A stretch of DNA of 64,000 bases from Bacteroidota bacterium (lineage in GTDB: Bacteria; Bacteroidota; Bacteroidia; Chitinophagales; Chitinophagaceae): the NCBI GenBank assembly GCA_018266775.1, contig JAFDZS010000001.1, positions 434,001 to 498,000 of the forward strand. Direction: 5' to 3'. This document shows, in pieces, positions 37,687-46,219 of the stretch. The notes beneath the pieces are model-generated. The model was not told where the DNA came from and made no database searches. It was given only the letters and a program-made list of their open reading frames with translations. The translations under genes were made by a program, and so were the position numbers. Numbering within the stretch: position 1 is the first letter of the stretch; each line of letters begins with the position of its first letter.

Positions 37687-37754
37687 GAATTTTCTGCCGT
37701 TGACAGTATTGCTGTGATCATCACCACTTGTGTCTTTAACCAGCGGTATAGAGT

Positions 37755-37820
37755 ATAATTATCATTTAAGAATTAGCAAAAATAAGATTGTATATTCATA
37801 GTTAAAAAAAAGTGATGCAA
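37755..37820 (+). repeat. Seam direct repeat, left copy
   Basis: ATAATTATCATTTAAGAATT and the following bases up to GATGCAA recur with scattered differences at 38440-38504. The two copies bracket the toxin relic and the Imm53 gene, so they mark the borders of a cassette. Confidence 0.5.
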
Positions 37821-37880
37821 TCAATTTGGTTGAATCACACGCCGAAGGCACATCCTTCAGGCGGCGAAGCCGCCCAAGCA
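37817..37880 (+). repeat. Double-hairpin intergenic repeat, truncated copy
   Basis: Only the right arm of the first stem (GCAATCAATTT) is kept, followed by the spacer CACACGCCGAAGGCACATCC and the intact second hairpin GGCGGC-GAA-GCCGCC. The left arm is missing exactly where the seam repeat joins, which suggests that recombination cut through the element. Confidence 0.6.
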
Positions 37881-37895
37881 TAGAACGTATAAGAA

Positions 37896-38041
37896 AAATG
37901 ATAAAAATCTTACAAGCTTGGATGAAGTAAAACGAACAGATGCCAAAGGCAAAGCACACAAAACGTAATGGTATTAGAGCCAAAACTCCTCGTGTACACG
38001 AAGCTGGGGAAAAGATGTACACCCAACTGTTAAAGGCGTAG
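37896..38041 (+). pseudogene. Toxin C-terminal relic before Imm53
   Basis: One frame reads LTSLDEVKRTDAKGKAHKT and stops; the adjoining frame reads RNGIRAKTPRVHEAGEKMYT then QLLKA and stops at 38041. Joined by a frameshift these would be the end of a small RHS or related toxin domain. It lies 28 bp before an Imm53 gene, the expected place for the cognate toxin. Activity is unlikely in this form. Confidence 0.4.
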
Positions 38042-38069
38042 ATTATTAAAGAATATTAATAACATTTTT

Positions 38070-38387
38070 ATGAATAATGATAATTTGAATTGGTTAAGCG
38101 AATGGTATCAAAAAAAATGCGATGGTGATTGGGAACATTATTATGGTATAAAAATTGAAACAATCGATAACCCGGGATGGTCAGTAATTATAGATTTACA
38201 AAATTCAGTAGCTCAAAACCTAATAAGTATACCATGGGTTTTTATCGAAAGGAATGAAAAGGATTGGTATGGTTATAAAATTGATAAAGGCAGATTTGAA
38301 GCCTCCGGAGATTCTTTTAAATTAGACTTTTTGATTAACTTGTTCAGAGAAATTGTAGATGGTAGTGTTAGTAGTGTATCAAAATAA
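38070..38387 (+). CDS. Immunity protein of the Imm53 family
   Basis: The 105-residue protein carries the Imm53 signature in order: LNWLSEWYQKKCDGDWEHYY, GIKIETIDNPGWSVIIDL, and a C-terminal strand-helix (FIERNEKDWYGYKID). The family is known from polymorphic toxin loci, where it binds and blocks the cognate toxin. Here it is the last immunity gene of the array, after a decayed toxin end, and it is bracketed by the seam repeats. It is therefore an orphan immunity gene. The AT-rich DNA matches the rest of the array. Confidence 0.8.
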   Translation: MNNDNLNWLSEWYQKKCDGDWEHYYGIKIETIDNPGWSVIIDLQNSVAQNLISIPWVFIERNEKDWYGYKIDKGRFEASGDSFKLDFLINLFREIVDGSVSSVSK

Positions 38388-38439
38388 TGGTAGTGGTTCA
38401 AATTATCTGTTTTTTTCCAAAAGTGATTTAAATAAAAGC

Positions 38440-38504
38440 ATAACTATCATTTAAGAATAAACGAAACAAGATTGCATATATATAGATAAAAACAAGAGAT
38501 GCAA
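38440..38504 (+). repeat. Seam direct repeat, right copy
   Basis: It begins ATAACTATCATTTAAGAATA and ends with GATGCAA, matching 37755-37820 with scattered changes. After it, base composition and gene density return to those of the core genome, so it is close to the right edge of the toxin array. The remaining gap 38388-38563 holds nothing else I recognise. Confidence 0.5.
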
Positions 38505-38563
38505 CTGGAATAGAAAGGATTTGAAGGCTTATCTGCCAGGCTGCACCAGCGCTTCGATGGTGC

Positions 38564-38594
38564 AAAAAAAAGCCCCGCCTAAAAAGGAAGGGCT
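38564..38594 (-). terminator. Rho-independent terminator of the Spy-like operon
   Basis: On the minus strand AGCCCTTCC pairs with GGCGGGGCT and is followed by a run of eight T. It lies 33 bp after the stop codon of the gene at 38627-39049 and should end the sigma-factor operon. Confidence 0.7.
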
Positions 38595-38626
38595 ACTTGC
38601 TATTCATATTCACCTAAAGTGCGTGG

Positions 38627-39049
38627 TTATTGCTGACCACCACCACCACCACCACCACCACCACCGCGGTTGCCTCTTTGTGGCCTTGTGGCAGGTTCAA
38701 TCTGGTCTTTCCAGGTTTTATATTGATCTGCAGTCAGTACTTCTTTTAATTTGGCATCCCTGTCATCGGTATTCTTTTGCCTTGCCGCCATCATGGCTTC
38801 ACGGTCGGGCTGGCCGCCGGCACGCATGTCTTCCATGGTTTTATCCCATTCTTTAAAGGAGTTCAGGAAAATATCATCCACTTTTTTCATTTTATCGGCG
38901 TCTAATTTAAAGGCGCTGTCTATTTTTTCGTGGATGGGTTTCAGTCTTTCTTCGGGTGTGCGGCGCTGAAAGTTGCCACCCCCCTGCGCTTGCACAGCAG
39001 TGAAGCTGAACAGTGCTGCCACGGCAGCCAACAGAATTTGTTTTTTCAT
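38627..39049 (-). CDS. Periplasmic Spy/CpxP-like protein with poly-glycine tail
   Basis: The 140-residue protein has a signal peptide ending AVQAQ, a helical domain with RRTPEERLKPIHEKIDSAFK and LKEVLTADQYKTWKDQ (the LT-DQ element of Spy-like helical hairpins), and a tail of ten glycines. The tail is encoded by a run of the triplet ACC at 38638-38665 (read on the plus strand), so its length may vary. It is the last gene of a run with a sigma factor, an anti-sigma factor and another Spy-like protein. It is probably an envelope-stress chaperone or sensor. Confidence 0.7.
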   Translation of the reverse strand: MKKQILLAAVAALFSFTAVQAQGGGNFQRRTPEERLKPIHEKIDSAFKLDADKMKKVDDIFLNSFKEWDKTMEDMRAGGQPDREAMMAARQKNTDDRDAKLKEVLTADQYKTWKDQIEPATRPQRGNRGGGGGGGGGGQQ

Positions 39050-39081
39050 TGTGTTTTGTTTTTTGTTAAAGAAATGAACGG

Positions 39082-39570
39082 TTATTTTTTATCGTCGGGT
39101 TTTTTCTTTTTGCTCCAGAGGGTATAAAACGCAGCATCAAATTTGGGTTGCTGCTGCGGTGTGCAGATCTTGCGGATGGCCATAAAATGGTTCAGCATAT
39201 TCTGTTCCATTTGCTGCTGCTGGTCTAACGAGCGTTTTAATGCGGCCGCCACAGCCGAGTCACTGAAGCCTTTAGCACCCAGCTCCTTAAATTCAGTTTC
39301 CTTATTGCCCCTGAAGGCATCAAAGGTTTCTTTCATTTTTTGTTTATGCTGTTCGCTCAGGGTATCAAACTGTTGTAATTGTTCGCCGGTAAAGCCCACT
39401 TCATTCTGTAAAAAATCACGCATTACTTTACTCCTGCCTGGCTTGGCTTCTTTAGGTTTGACACCATCATGTTTATCCGTATTCAAAAAAAGAAACAGCA
39501 CGGCAATATTGGTCACCAGTAAAATGCCAATGATCAGCAGGTAAAGTTTGCTTTTGGTTTGTGCACTCAT
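39082..39570 (-). CDS. Membrane-anchored Spy/CpxP-like periplasmic sensor
   Basis: The 162-residue protein has an N-terminal membrane anchor (about residues 10-29) and a periplasmic helical domain with EVGFTGEQLQQFDTLSEQHK and later CTPQQQPKFDAAFYTLW, the two LT-x-x-Q-like elements seen in Spy, CpxP and heavy-metal sensor proteins. It overlaps neither neighbour but is only 2 bp from the anti-sigma gene, so the genes are translated from one transcript. It may hold or release the anti-sigma factor in response to envelope stress or metal. Confidence 0.7.
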   Translation of the reverse strand: MSAQTKSKLYLLIIGILLVTNIAVLFLFLNTDKHDGVKPKEAKPGRSKVMRDFLQNEVGFTGEQLQQFDTLSEQHKQKMKETFDAFRGNKETEFKELGAKGFSDSAVAAALKRSLDQQQQMEQNMLNHFMAIRKICTPQQQPKFDAAFYTLWSKKKKPDDKK

Positions 39571-39572
39571 TA

Positions 39573-39923
39573 TTATGGTTCTATTTTATTCTCAATATCG
39601 TTTAATACTGCTGCAGAACTGCTGTATTCATCTACAGAGGCATAGGTATTGGTATTTTCATCTGTAGTGCCCATTGCTTTTGCAGTGGGGTAATGATAAG
39701 TTACCACCAGTGTGTTGATGGCTAATATTAAGGCCAAACCGGCCAATGCCACTGCCGGGCGGCTGATGAAGCGCAGCACATGATCCCAGCTGCCTTCTCT
39801 TTCATTTTGCATCCGGGCCTTCAGCCGGGTATACAAAAAAGGTTTGGGCGTGGCCCTGCCGGCGCCGTCAAGGCTGTTCAAAGCCCCGTTCACCCATTGT
39901 TCTGTATGATCGTTATTGTCCAT
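39573..39923 (-). CDS. Putative anti-sigma factor, single membrane helix
   Basis: The 116-residue protein has a charged cytoplasmic N-terminus, one membrane helix (about residues 52-72) and a short Ser/Thr-rich outer part. Its gene lies 2 bp after the ECF sigma gene. Small one-helix proteins at this place in Bacteroidota are usually anti-sigma factors. No zinc-binding H-C-C motif is present, so the assignment rests on context. Confidence 0.6.
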   Translation of the reverse strand: MDNNDHTEQWVNGALNSLDGAGRATPKPFLYTRLKARMQNEREGSWDHVLRFISRPAVALAGLALILAINTLVVTYHYPTAKAMGTTDENTNTYASVDEYSSSAAVLNDIENKIEP

Positions 39924-39925
39924 TG

Positions 39926-40501
39926 TTATAAAGTATTCGTTGTATAATAGTCAAGCAATAATTTTCTTAAGTTGGCCTTGGCCCTTGCAATCAGCGATTC
40001 CACCGCGGTTACAGACAGGTTCATGATCGCTGCAATATCCTGGTGTTTCTGCTGCTCCAGCTTATGCAGGGTAAAGGCAATCCGCTGGTTGTCGGGCAGC
40101 GCACTCATAGCTTTGAACAATGCTGCCGCTTTTTCCCTGTTTTCCATTACCACACCGGGGTGGTTAAATTCCGGCGGGTGAAAGGCTTCCCCGCTGCTGC
40201 TGCCGAACAAACTCTGTACAAAGGCAAAACGTTTTTTGCGTTTTTTCTTTTTAAGATGATCCAGCGCTTTGGATACCACAATCCTGTACAGCCAGGTGGA
40301 AAATTTAGCTTCTCCTTTAAAAGAACTCACGGACTGGTATACCTGGATAAACACTTCCTGTGTAATATCATCTGCATCTTCTTCATTCTGCACTATACCC
40401 ACCGCTGTATTGTACACCATATCCTGCCATTCATCCACAAGCCTCCTGAAAGCCTGTTCCGCTCCACTTTGCAGTTGTGCAATGAATTCCGGTTGGTTCA
40501 A
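39926..40501 (-). CDS. ECF RNA polymerase sigma factor
   Basis: The 191-residue protein has region 2 (VYNTAVGIVQNEEDADDITQ, then EVFIQVYQSVSSF and STWLYRIVVSKALDHLKKKK) and region 4 (LPDNQRIAFTLHKLEQQKHQ, then DIAAIMNLSVTAVESLIARA). It should direct RNA polymerase to stress-type promoters. Its gene is followed without gaps by the anti-sigma and Spy-like genes, the standard layout for an envelope-stress regulator. It lies 41 bp downstream of the outer-membrane barrel gene on the same strand, which may be a target or part of the same unit. Confidence 0.9.
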   Translation of the reverse strand: MNQPEFIAQLQSGAEQAFRRLVDEWQDMVYNTAVGIVQNEEDADDITQEVFIQVYQSVSSFKGEAKFSTWLYRIVVSKALDHLKKKKRKKRFAFVQSLFGSSSGEAFHPPEFNHPGVVMENREKAAALFKAMSALPDNQRIAFTLHKLEQQKHQDIAAIMNLSVTAVESLIARAKANLRKLLLDYYTTNTL

Positions 40502-40542
40502 TTCAATGTTCGTTTATGTCCTCTCTAAAGTTACTTAATAAA

Positions 40543-43413
40543 TCAGAACCCTCCGCCGCCCATACCGCCGCCAAAACCACCGGGCCTGGGTCCGCCTCCG
40601 CGGTTGAAATTATTTTGGTTGGTTGCCGGTGTTCCAAAATTCTTCAGCTTATAGGTAAACGTAAGCATAAAATACTGGCGCAATACCTGTGTCTGCACAT
40701 CTTCAGTAACCGGGCCGGTAATCGTTCTTGAAATGCTTTGGTTTTGTTTCAACAGATCAAATACACTCAGCTTGATTTCACCGGCCTGTTTCTTCAGCAC
40801 TTTTTTGCCCAACGCCACATTCCATAACCAAAAGCTTTGGTTAAGGCCGGCAGATAAACCGGTGTAATTATTGCCGCTGATATCATTCTGCAAAAACCAT
40901 CCTTTTTTAGTGAGCAGGTTTACCTGCGCACCAGCCACCTGGTTTACATACTTATTAGATGATGATGTGGTGGACTGTGTGGTGGAATTATTAAAGTTGG
41001 CAGAATAACTCAGGTTGAAATCTACAAACTCGCTGATGTTGCTGGCAAACACAATACCGGTATTATACGTGTAGGCGTTGGTGGCAGTAGTTACATAATT
41101 CACCAAACCGGGTGCACGGGAATAAGTGAAACCGGCATTGAGGTTCATGGTGGTTTTAATAAACTTCAGCGGCATGCTGTATGTAAAGAAGGTACGCAGG
41201 CTCTTATAACCATCCAGGTTAACAGGCTTGGTAAACTGCGAGTTCTTTTTCAGCACAATATTTTGTTGTATGGTGGAGTCTGCCCTGGGAATATAAATAC
41301 CATTGGTAATATAGTCGCTGGCAGCCTGCAGCATAATGTTGGCAAAAAAGCTTTTGCTGGTTCTTGAATTGGTATAAGAATAGCGGCCGGCCAGGAAATG
41401 TGTATAAGACTGTTTCAGGTCGGGGTTACCGCTGCTTACACTTAACGGGTTGCTGATGTTCACCACATCCTGCAACTGGTTTATAGAAGGGAAGTTGGTG
41501 GATGCCCTGTAAAACACGCGGATATTACTGTAGTTGGACAGTTTTTTACGGTACATCAAATTGGGCAGCACATTACTGAAGGTTTGATGTACAGATGTAG
41601 CCGTTGGGAAAGTGCGCTGGCTTTCCAGCGTAGAGGCCTGGAAGTTGATACCGACTGAAAATTGCTCATCCCTGCTGCGGCCCAGGCGGTAATTCAATCC
41701 CACATTATTGGTGGTGATGGTGTTATCAAATTTGTTGGACTGTGCCGTATCGAACAAAGAATATTTTTGACCATCATATTCAAAAGTCTGCTGGTCGGCT
41801 TTATTTTTTTGAACAGATGGGGTGTAATCAATCTGCAGCTGCGCTTTCTTGCCTATCGGTTCAGTATAAGCGATGTTACCGCCAATGGTGCTTCCGTTAG
41901 TGGTATTGTCTGAATAACGGTTGGCTAAAGAATCGGATCCTAAACCATTTTTAAAGAAGCGGTAAGCAGCATCGCTGATGCCGGTACCATCGTTCTGCGT
42001 CCAGGTAGTATTGAAGCTGATAGCTAATGTACGCCCCCGTTTTGGAAAAGCATGCCGGAACATAATGCTGTTACGGATATTATACCCATGCTTATCTGCA
42101 GTGTTGTAACTGTTGGAGGTATTGGTGGAATCGTTCAGGTTATAAAAACTTTGTGATGCCGCATTAGATACCGAATTGTTTTTCTGGTAACTGATGCTGG
42201 GAATGACGAATAATGAGTTGGCAGAATCTATTTTATATTCCAGCCGCATGTTCAGCCGGTGGTTATAATTGGTGGCCGTGGTGGTGGTATGCTGAATACT
42301 GTTTAAAGTATTGCTGGCATCTATCACCGTGGCATCATTGACCAGGCTTTCGTTGGTGTTGCTGCTGTTATTAAAGAAGTAGCTTCCGGTTAATGTCAGT
42401 TTCTTATTATATACATTGCTGAAGTTGATACCCGCTGCATTGGTTTTGCTGATACCGCTTTGCTGGCCCACATTAAAATTATCGGAACCACCAAATCCAC
42501 CACCACCACGACCGCCACCACCGCGACCACCAAATCCTCCGCCACCACTGGTTACACCCAGTAAATCCTGCGAGGCAAAGTTTTGCTGGTTGATATTATT
42601 GAAGTTGCCCACAAGCGATAAGCGCCTGTCTCCTTTAAAGAAACTCACATTACCACCGGCGCTGTAGCGGCTATCGGTACCGGCACCGGCATAAATACGG
42701 CCAAACTGCCCGTTCCTGATGCCGTTCTTAGTAACAATATTTACTGTTTTAATAGAATTACCATCATCAAAACCGGTTAACTGGGCCTGGTCGCTCAGGC
42801 GGTCAAACACCTGTATTTTATCAATTACATCAGCGGGTAAATTTCTTAACGCCGCAGTAGCATCGTCGCCAAAAAAGTCGCGGCCATCAACGGTTACTTT
42901 CTTCACCTGTTCACCCATTGCAGTAACAGTACCATCTTTACCTACGGTAATGCCCGGCAATTTTTTAATCATGTCTTCCGCAGTGGCATCAGGGTTTACT
43001 TTAAACTGGTTGGCACTGAATTCTGTAGTGTCTCCCTTTTGCTTTACCGGCGGCGCAGTAGCCACAATCACCACACCGGCAAGGTCGGTAGCCATTTTAT
43101 TCAGCGTAAAAGGAATGGGGTCTTTATTGCTGGCCTGGAGGTTGATCTTCTGTTCAATTTTTTCGTAACCGGTAAAACTGATCCGCACTAAGTACACAGC
43201 GGGTTGTAAATTACTAAACTGGAAATTGCCTTTGCTGTCGCTCACCCTTAAACTTACGCTGGCAGTATCTTTAACCGGTATTAGTGCAACGGTTGCCCCG
43301 GCAATGGCAGACTTATCGGCTTTATCATTTACCTTACCCTTCAGCACAATCGTTTGGCTGTAAGCGGTAACAGCCAAAAGGCCACTCACACATAACATCA
43401 ATATCTTTTTCAT
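40543..43413 (-). CDS. Outer-membrane beta-barrel protein, TonB-receptor-like
   Basis: About 956 residues, starting at the ATG at 43413, which gives a clean signal peptide (MKKILMLCVSGLLAVTAYSQ); an upstream ATG would add 25 non-signal residues. A carboxypeptidase-regulatory-like domain (GATVALIPVKDTASVSLR) comes first, then a plug-like domain (LPGITVGKDG, VDGRDFFGDDATAALRNLPA, GFDDGNSIKTVNIVTK) and a long barrel. A Gly-rich loop (GGGGFGGRGGGGRGG) follows the plug and a Gly-rich tail ends the protein. It belongs to the group with a plug but no obvious TonB box. The ligand is unknown. Confidence 0.85.
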   Translation of the reverse strand: MKKILMLCVSGLLAVTAYSQTIVLKGKVNDKADKSAIAGATVALIPVKDTASVSLRVSDSKGNFQFSNLQPAVYLVRISFTGYEKIEQKINLQASNKDPIPFTLNKMATDLAGVVIVATAPPVKQKGDTTEFSANQFKVNPDATAEDMIKKLPGITVGKDGTVTAMGEQVKKVTVDGRDFFGDDATAALRNLPADVIDKIQVFDRLSDQAQLTGFDDGNSIKTVNIVTKNGIRNGQFGRIYAGAGTDSRYSAGGNVSFFKGDRRLSLVGNFNNINQQNFASQDLLGVTSGGGGFGGRGGGGRGGGGFGGSDNFNVGQQSGISKTNAAGINFSNVYNKKLTLTGSYFFNNSSNTNESLVNDATVIDASNTLNSIQHTTTTATNYNHRLNMRLEYKIDSANSLFVIPSISYQKNNSVSNAASQSFYNLNDSTNTSNSYNTADKHGYNIRNSIMFRHAFPKRGRTLAISFNTTWTQNDGTGISDAAYRFFKNGLGSDSLANRYSDNTTNGSTIGGNIAYTEPIGKKAQLQIDYTPSVQKNKADQQTFEYDGQKYSLFDTAQSNKFDNTITTNNVGLNYRLGRSRDEQFSVGINFQASTLESQRTFPTATSVHQTFSNVLPNLMYRKKLSNYSNIRVFYRASTNFPSINQLQDVVNISNPLSVSSGNPDLKQSYTHFLAGRYSYTNSRTSKSFFANIMLQAASDYITNGIYIPRADSTIQQNIVLKKNSQFTKPVNLDGYKSLRTFFTYSMPLKFIKTTMNLNAGFTYSRAPGLVNYVTTATNAYTYNTGIVFASNISEFVDFNLSYSANFNNSTTQSTTSSSNKYVNQVAGAQVNLLTKKGWFLQNDISGNNYTGLSAGLNQSFWLWNVALGKKVLKKQAGEIKLSVFDLLKQNQSISRTITGPVTEDVQTQVLRQYFMLTFTYKLKNFGTPATNQNNFNRGGGPRPGGFGGGMGGGGF

Positions 43414-43598
43414 TGTAAAATTTGCTTGCATACCAGTTAGACGACCGGTGAAGGAAAATCTGTCGCGGGACGCCAATAATTTTATCATGTTATGGTATAT
43501 GCCCTATTATATACATTCATTTTTAACAAATTAACCCGTTAACTAACATTGGTTGGTTTGCATTTTTACAAGTAAATTGCACCCCTAAAACAACAAGT

Positions 43599-44117
43599 AT
43601 GGAATATAATAAACTGGCATCGGTAACCGGCTTAGGCGGATTGTTTGAATTATTGTCATCCAAATCAGATGGCGCTGTGGTACGTTCATTAGAAGATAAC
43701 AGCACCAAATTTGTAAGCAGCCGCATTCATAATTTTTCGCACCTGGAAAGTATAGAAGTATATACCGTAAAAGATAATGTGAACCTGGTTGACGTTTTTT
43801 TAGCTATGAAAGCCAGCAGCGAAAAACTGCCCGATGCAGGAAACCCCAAGGCAGTAAAGGCCTATTTTGAAAAAGTATATCCTGATATGGATTTCAGCCG
43901 TGTGTATGCCAGCGATATGAAGAAGATGATAAAGTGGTATGAGATACTGGTAAAAAATGAGGTAGAGATTAAACTGAGCGAAATACCTGCATCTGCCGAT
44001 GACGCCGAAGTAGCTGCACCAGCAGTAACCAAAGCCAAACCGGCAGAACAAAAAGCTGCACCTGCTAAAAGCAATGCACCTGCAAAAAAAATAAATACAC
44101 CGCGTAAGATGGCATAG
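43599..44117 (+). CDS. DUF5606 family protein
   Basis: The 172-residue protein shows the DUF5606 block: YNKLASVTGLGGLFELLSSK, SLEDNSTKFVSSRIHNFSHL, and DVFLAMKASSEKLPD. It is a conserved cytoplasmic protein of Bacteroidota with no known biochemical role. The last 45 residues are a low-complexity Ala/Pro/Lys tail, not part of the domain. It is followed by intergenic repeats and the M3 peptidase gene. It is divergent from the outer-membrane barrel gene. Confidence 0.8.
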   Translation: MEYNKLASVTGLGGLFELLSSKSDGAVVRSLEDNSTKFVSSRIHNFSHLESIEVYTVKDNVNLVDVFLAMKASSEKLPDAGNPKAVKAYFEKVYPDMDFSRVYASDMKKMIKWYEILVKNEVEIKLSEIPASADDAEVAAPAVTKAKPAEQKAAPAKSNAPAKKINTPRKMA

Positions 44118-44133
44118 TGGCTGATGGAGAATC

Positions 44134-44237
44134 GTGAATGGTGAATTAGCGTATTATAGTTCAGCATTCTTATTAACCGTTTGCCATTCACCATTCACCA
44201 TTTCCCATTCACGCCTCACCATTCACGTTTCACGTAT
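44134..44237 (+). repeat. Inverted and tandem CCATTCAC repeats
   Basis: GTGAATGGTGAA (44134-44145) is the reverse complement of TTCACCATTCAC (44187-44198), and CCATTCAC is repeated several times up to 44228. It is an intergenic repeat and not coding: an upstream start for the peptidase gene would translate it as a string of His/Phe/Thr residues. Confidence 0.65.
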
Positions 44238-45953
44238 ATGTATACCGCAAACATCTCCAGACTGCCCCGTCATTATATTCCGCAAAACTTCAGCGTTACC
44301 ACCTGGGAAAGTATTGAACCTTTTTTTAAAGAACTGCTGGAGCGGCCTGTTAATAACAGAACAGACCTGGAGCAATGGCTGAAAGACCAGAGTGAACTGG
44401 AAGCGATGGTAAATGAAGATGCCTGCTGGCGGCAGATCCGCATGACCTGTGATACCGAAAACAAAGCATTGGAAGAAGCCTTCAACTTTTTCTATACTGA
44501 AATACAACCCCAGATTCAACCCTATGCCGATGCACTGAATAAAAAGCTGGTGGCCTGCCCATTTACCAATGAACTGGATGAGGACCAGTATTTTACCTAC
44601 ATCCGCAGTGTGAAAAAAAGCATTGAACTGTTCAGGGAAGAAAATATTCCCCTGCAGGCAGAGTTAGCCGTACTGCAACAGCAATACGGGGTGATCACGG
44701 GCAAGATGATGGTAACTGTTGACGGTAATGAGTACACGTTGCAACAGGCGGCTAAATTTTTAGAAAGCCACGACAGGAATAAACGTGAAGAAGTGTACCG
44801 CAAAATACAGGAAAGAAGACTGCAGGATAAGGATGCACTGAACACGTTGTACAACCAGTTAATTGAAAAAAGAAACCAGGAAGCCATTAACGCAGGTTTC
44901 AGCAACTACCGCGACTATCGTTTTAAAGAACTCGGCCGTTTTGATTATACCAAAGAAGATTGCTACCAGTTTCACGAAGCCGTAAAGCAACATGTACTGC
45001 CGCTGGTGAATACTATTTATGAAAAGAAAAAAGCAAAGCTGGGTTTAGATACCCTGCGCCCCTGGGATATTGATGCACAACCAGAAGGCACCGAGCCCCT
45101 GCATCCTTTTAATACAGGTAATGAACTGCTGCAAAAATCTATTGACTGCTTTACCAAACTGCGCCCCTTCTTTGGCGATTGCCTGAAGAAGATGAATGAA
45201 CTTAAACACCTTGACCTGGAAAGCCGTAAGGGAAAAGCGCCGGGTGGGTACAACTGTCCGCTGGCAGAAAGCGGCGCACCATTTATTTTTATGAATGCTG
45301 CCGGGCAAATGCACGATGTAACCACGATGGTGCATGAAGGCGGGCATGCCATACATTCCTTTCTTGCACATCCATTGGCATTGAATGGGTTTAAAGAATA
45401 CCCGATGGAAATTGCTGAAGTGGCCAGCATGAGTATGGAATTGTTCAGCATGGATGAATGGACCACTTTCTTCACCAATGAAGAAGAATTAAAGCGGGCT
45501 AAAGAACACCAGCTGGAACGGGTGATCACCATCTTCCCCTGGATTGCTGTTATTGATAAATTTCAGCACTGGATATACGAAAACCCCCAACACAGTATTG
45601 AAGAACGCACTGCCGCGTGGACGGGTATTTTAAAAGAATTCCAGGACAGTGTGATTGATTACAGCGGACTGGAAACCTACCGCAGTAACGGATGGCAACG
45701 CCAGCTGCATTTATTTGAAGTACCTTTTTATTACATTGAATATGGCATTGCACAACTGGGCGCTATCGGCATGTGGATGCAGTATAAAAACAATCCGCAA
45801 CAGGCATTAGACAATTACTGCAATGCATTAAGCCTGGGCGGTACTAAAACATTGCCCCAATTATTTGAGGCGGCGGGTTTGCAATTCGATTTCAGCCCGG
45901 CAAAAATTAAAGTGCTGATGGATTTTGTGAAAGGAGAGATGGAGCGGCTGTAA
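44238..45953 (+). CDS. M3-family oligoendopeptidase (PepF-like)
   Basis: About 571 residues from the ATG at 44238. The zinc site is HEGGH in TTMVHEGGHAIHSF, followed 25 residues later by the third ligand region EIAEVASMSMELF. The overall length and the sequence GIAQLGAIGMWMQYKNNP fit the oligoendopeptidase F group, which cuts short peptides in the cytoplasm. No signal peptide is seen. I reject the longer start at 44181 because it lies in the CCATTCAC repeats. Confidence 0.9.
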   Translation: MYTANISRLPRHYIPQNFSVTTWESIEPFFKELLERPVNNRTDLEQWLKDQSELEAMVNEDACWRQIRMTCDTENKALEEAFNFFYTEIQPQIQPYADALNKKLVACPFTNELDEDQYFTYIRSVKKSIELFREENIPLQAELAVLQQQYGVITGKMMVTVDGNEYTLQQAAKFLESHDRNKREEVYRKIQERRLQDKDALNTLYNQLIEKRNQEAINAGFSNYRDYRFKELGRFDYTKEDCYQFHEAVKQHVLPLVNTIYEKKKAKLGLDTLRPWDIDAQPEGTEPLHPFNTGNELLQKSIDCFTKLRPFFGDCLKKMNELKHLDLESRKGKAPGGYNCPLAESGAPFIFMNAAGQMHDVTTMVHEGGHAIHSFLAHPLALNGFKEYPMEIAEVASMSMELFSMDEWTTFFTNEEELKRAKEHQLERVITIFPWIAVIDKFQHWIYENPQHSIEERTAAWTGILKEFQDSVIDYSGLETYRSNGWQRQLHLFEVPFYYIEYGIAQLGAIGMWMQYKNNPQQALDNYCNALSLGGTKTLPQLFEAAGLQFDFSPAKIKVLMDFVKGEMERL

Positions 45954-45985
45954 TTTTTTGTAACTTTATTAAACAACGGCACACC

Positions 45986-46219
45986 ATGACAGAAATTGCA
46001 TTACTAAAAAAGCAGGTGAAAAAATACCTTGATACTGCTGATGAAAAAGTAGTGAAAATGGTACATGCCATGCTGGAAGTAAATGCAGAAAAGGATTGGT
46101 GGGATGCATTGCCGAAAAGCGCTAAAACATCAATTGCAAAAGGATTGAAAGAAGCTGAATCGGGAAAAGTTACGCCACATAAGGAGGTAATGAAAAAATA
46201 TAAGAAATGGCTTTCCTGA
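45986..46219 (+). CDS. Putative antitoxin of a ParDE-like module
   Basis: The 77-residue protein (MTEIALLKKQVKKYLDTADE) ends with SGKVTPHKEVMKKYKKWL, the typical tail of small addiction-module antitoxins that precede RelE/ParE toxins in Bacteroidota. Its stop codon overlaps the toxin start by 13 bases, so translation is coupled. It should bind and silence the toxin and repress the shared promoter. Confidence 0.75.
   Translation: MTEIALLKKQVKKYLDTADEKVVKMVHAMLEVNAEKDWWDALPKSAKTSIAKGLKEAESGKVTPHKEVMKKYKKWLS

Noticed and set aside
44181-44237. Upstream start for the M3 peptidase
   Set aside because: The extra 19 residues are a translation of the CCATTCAC repeats, and the ATG at 44238 gives a normal family N-terminus.
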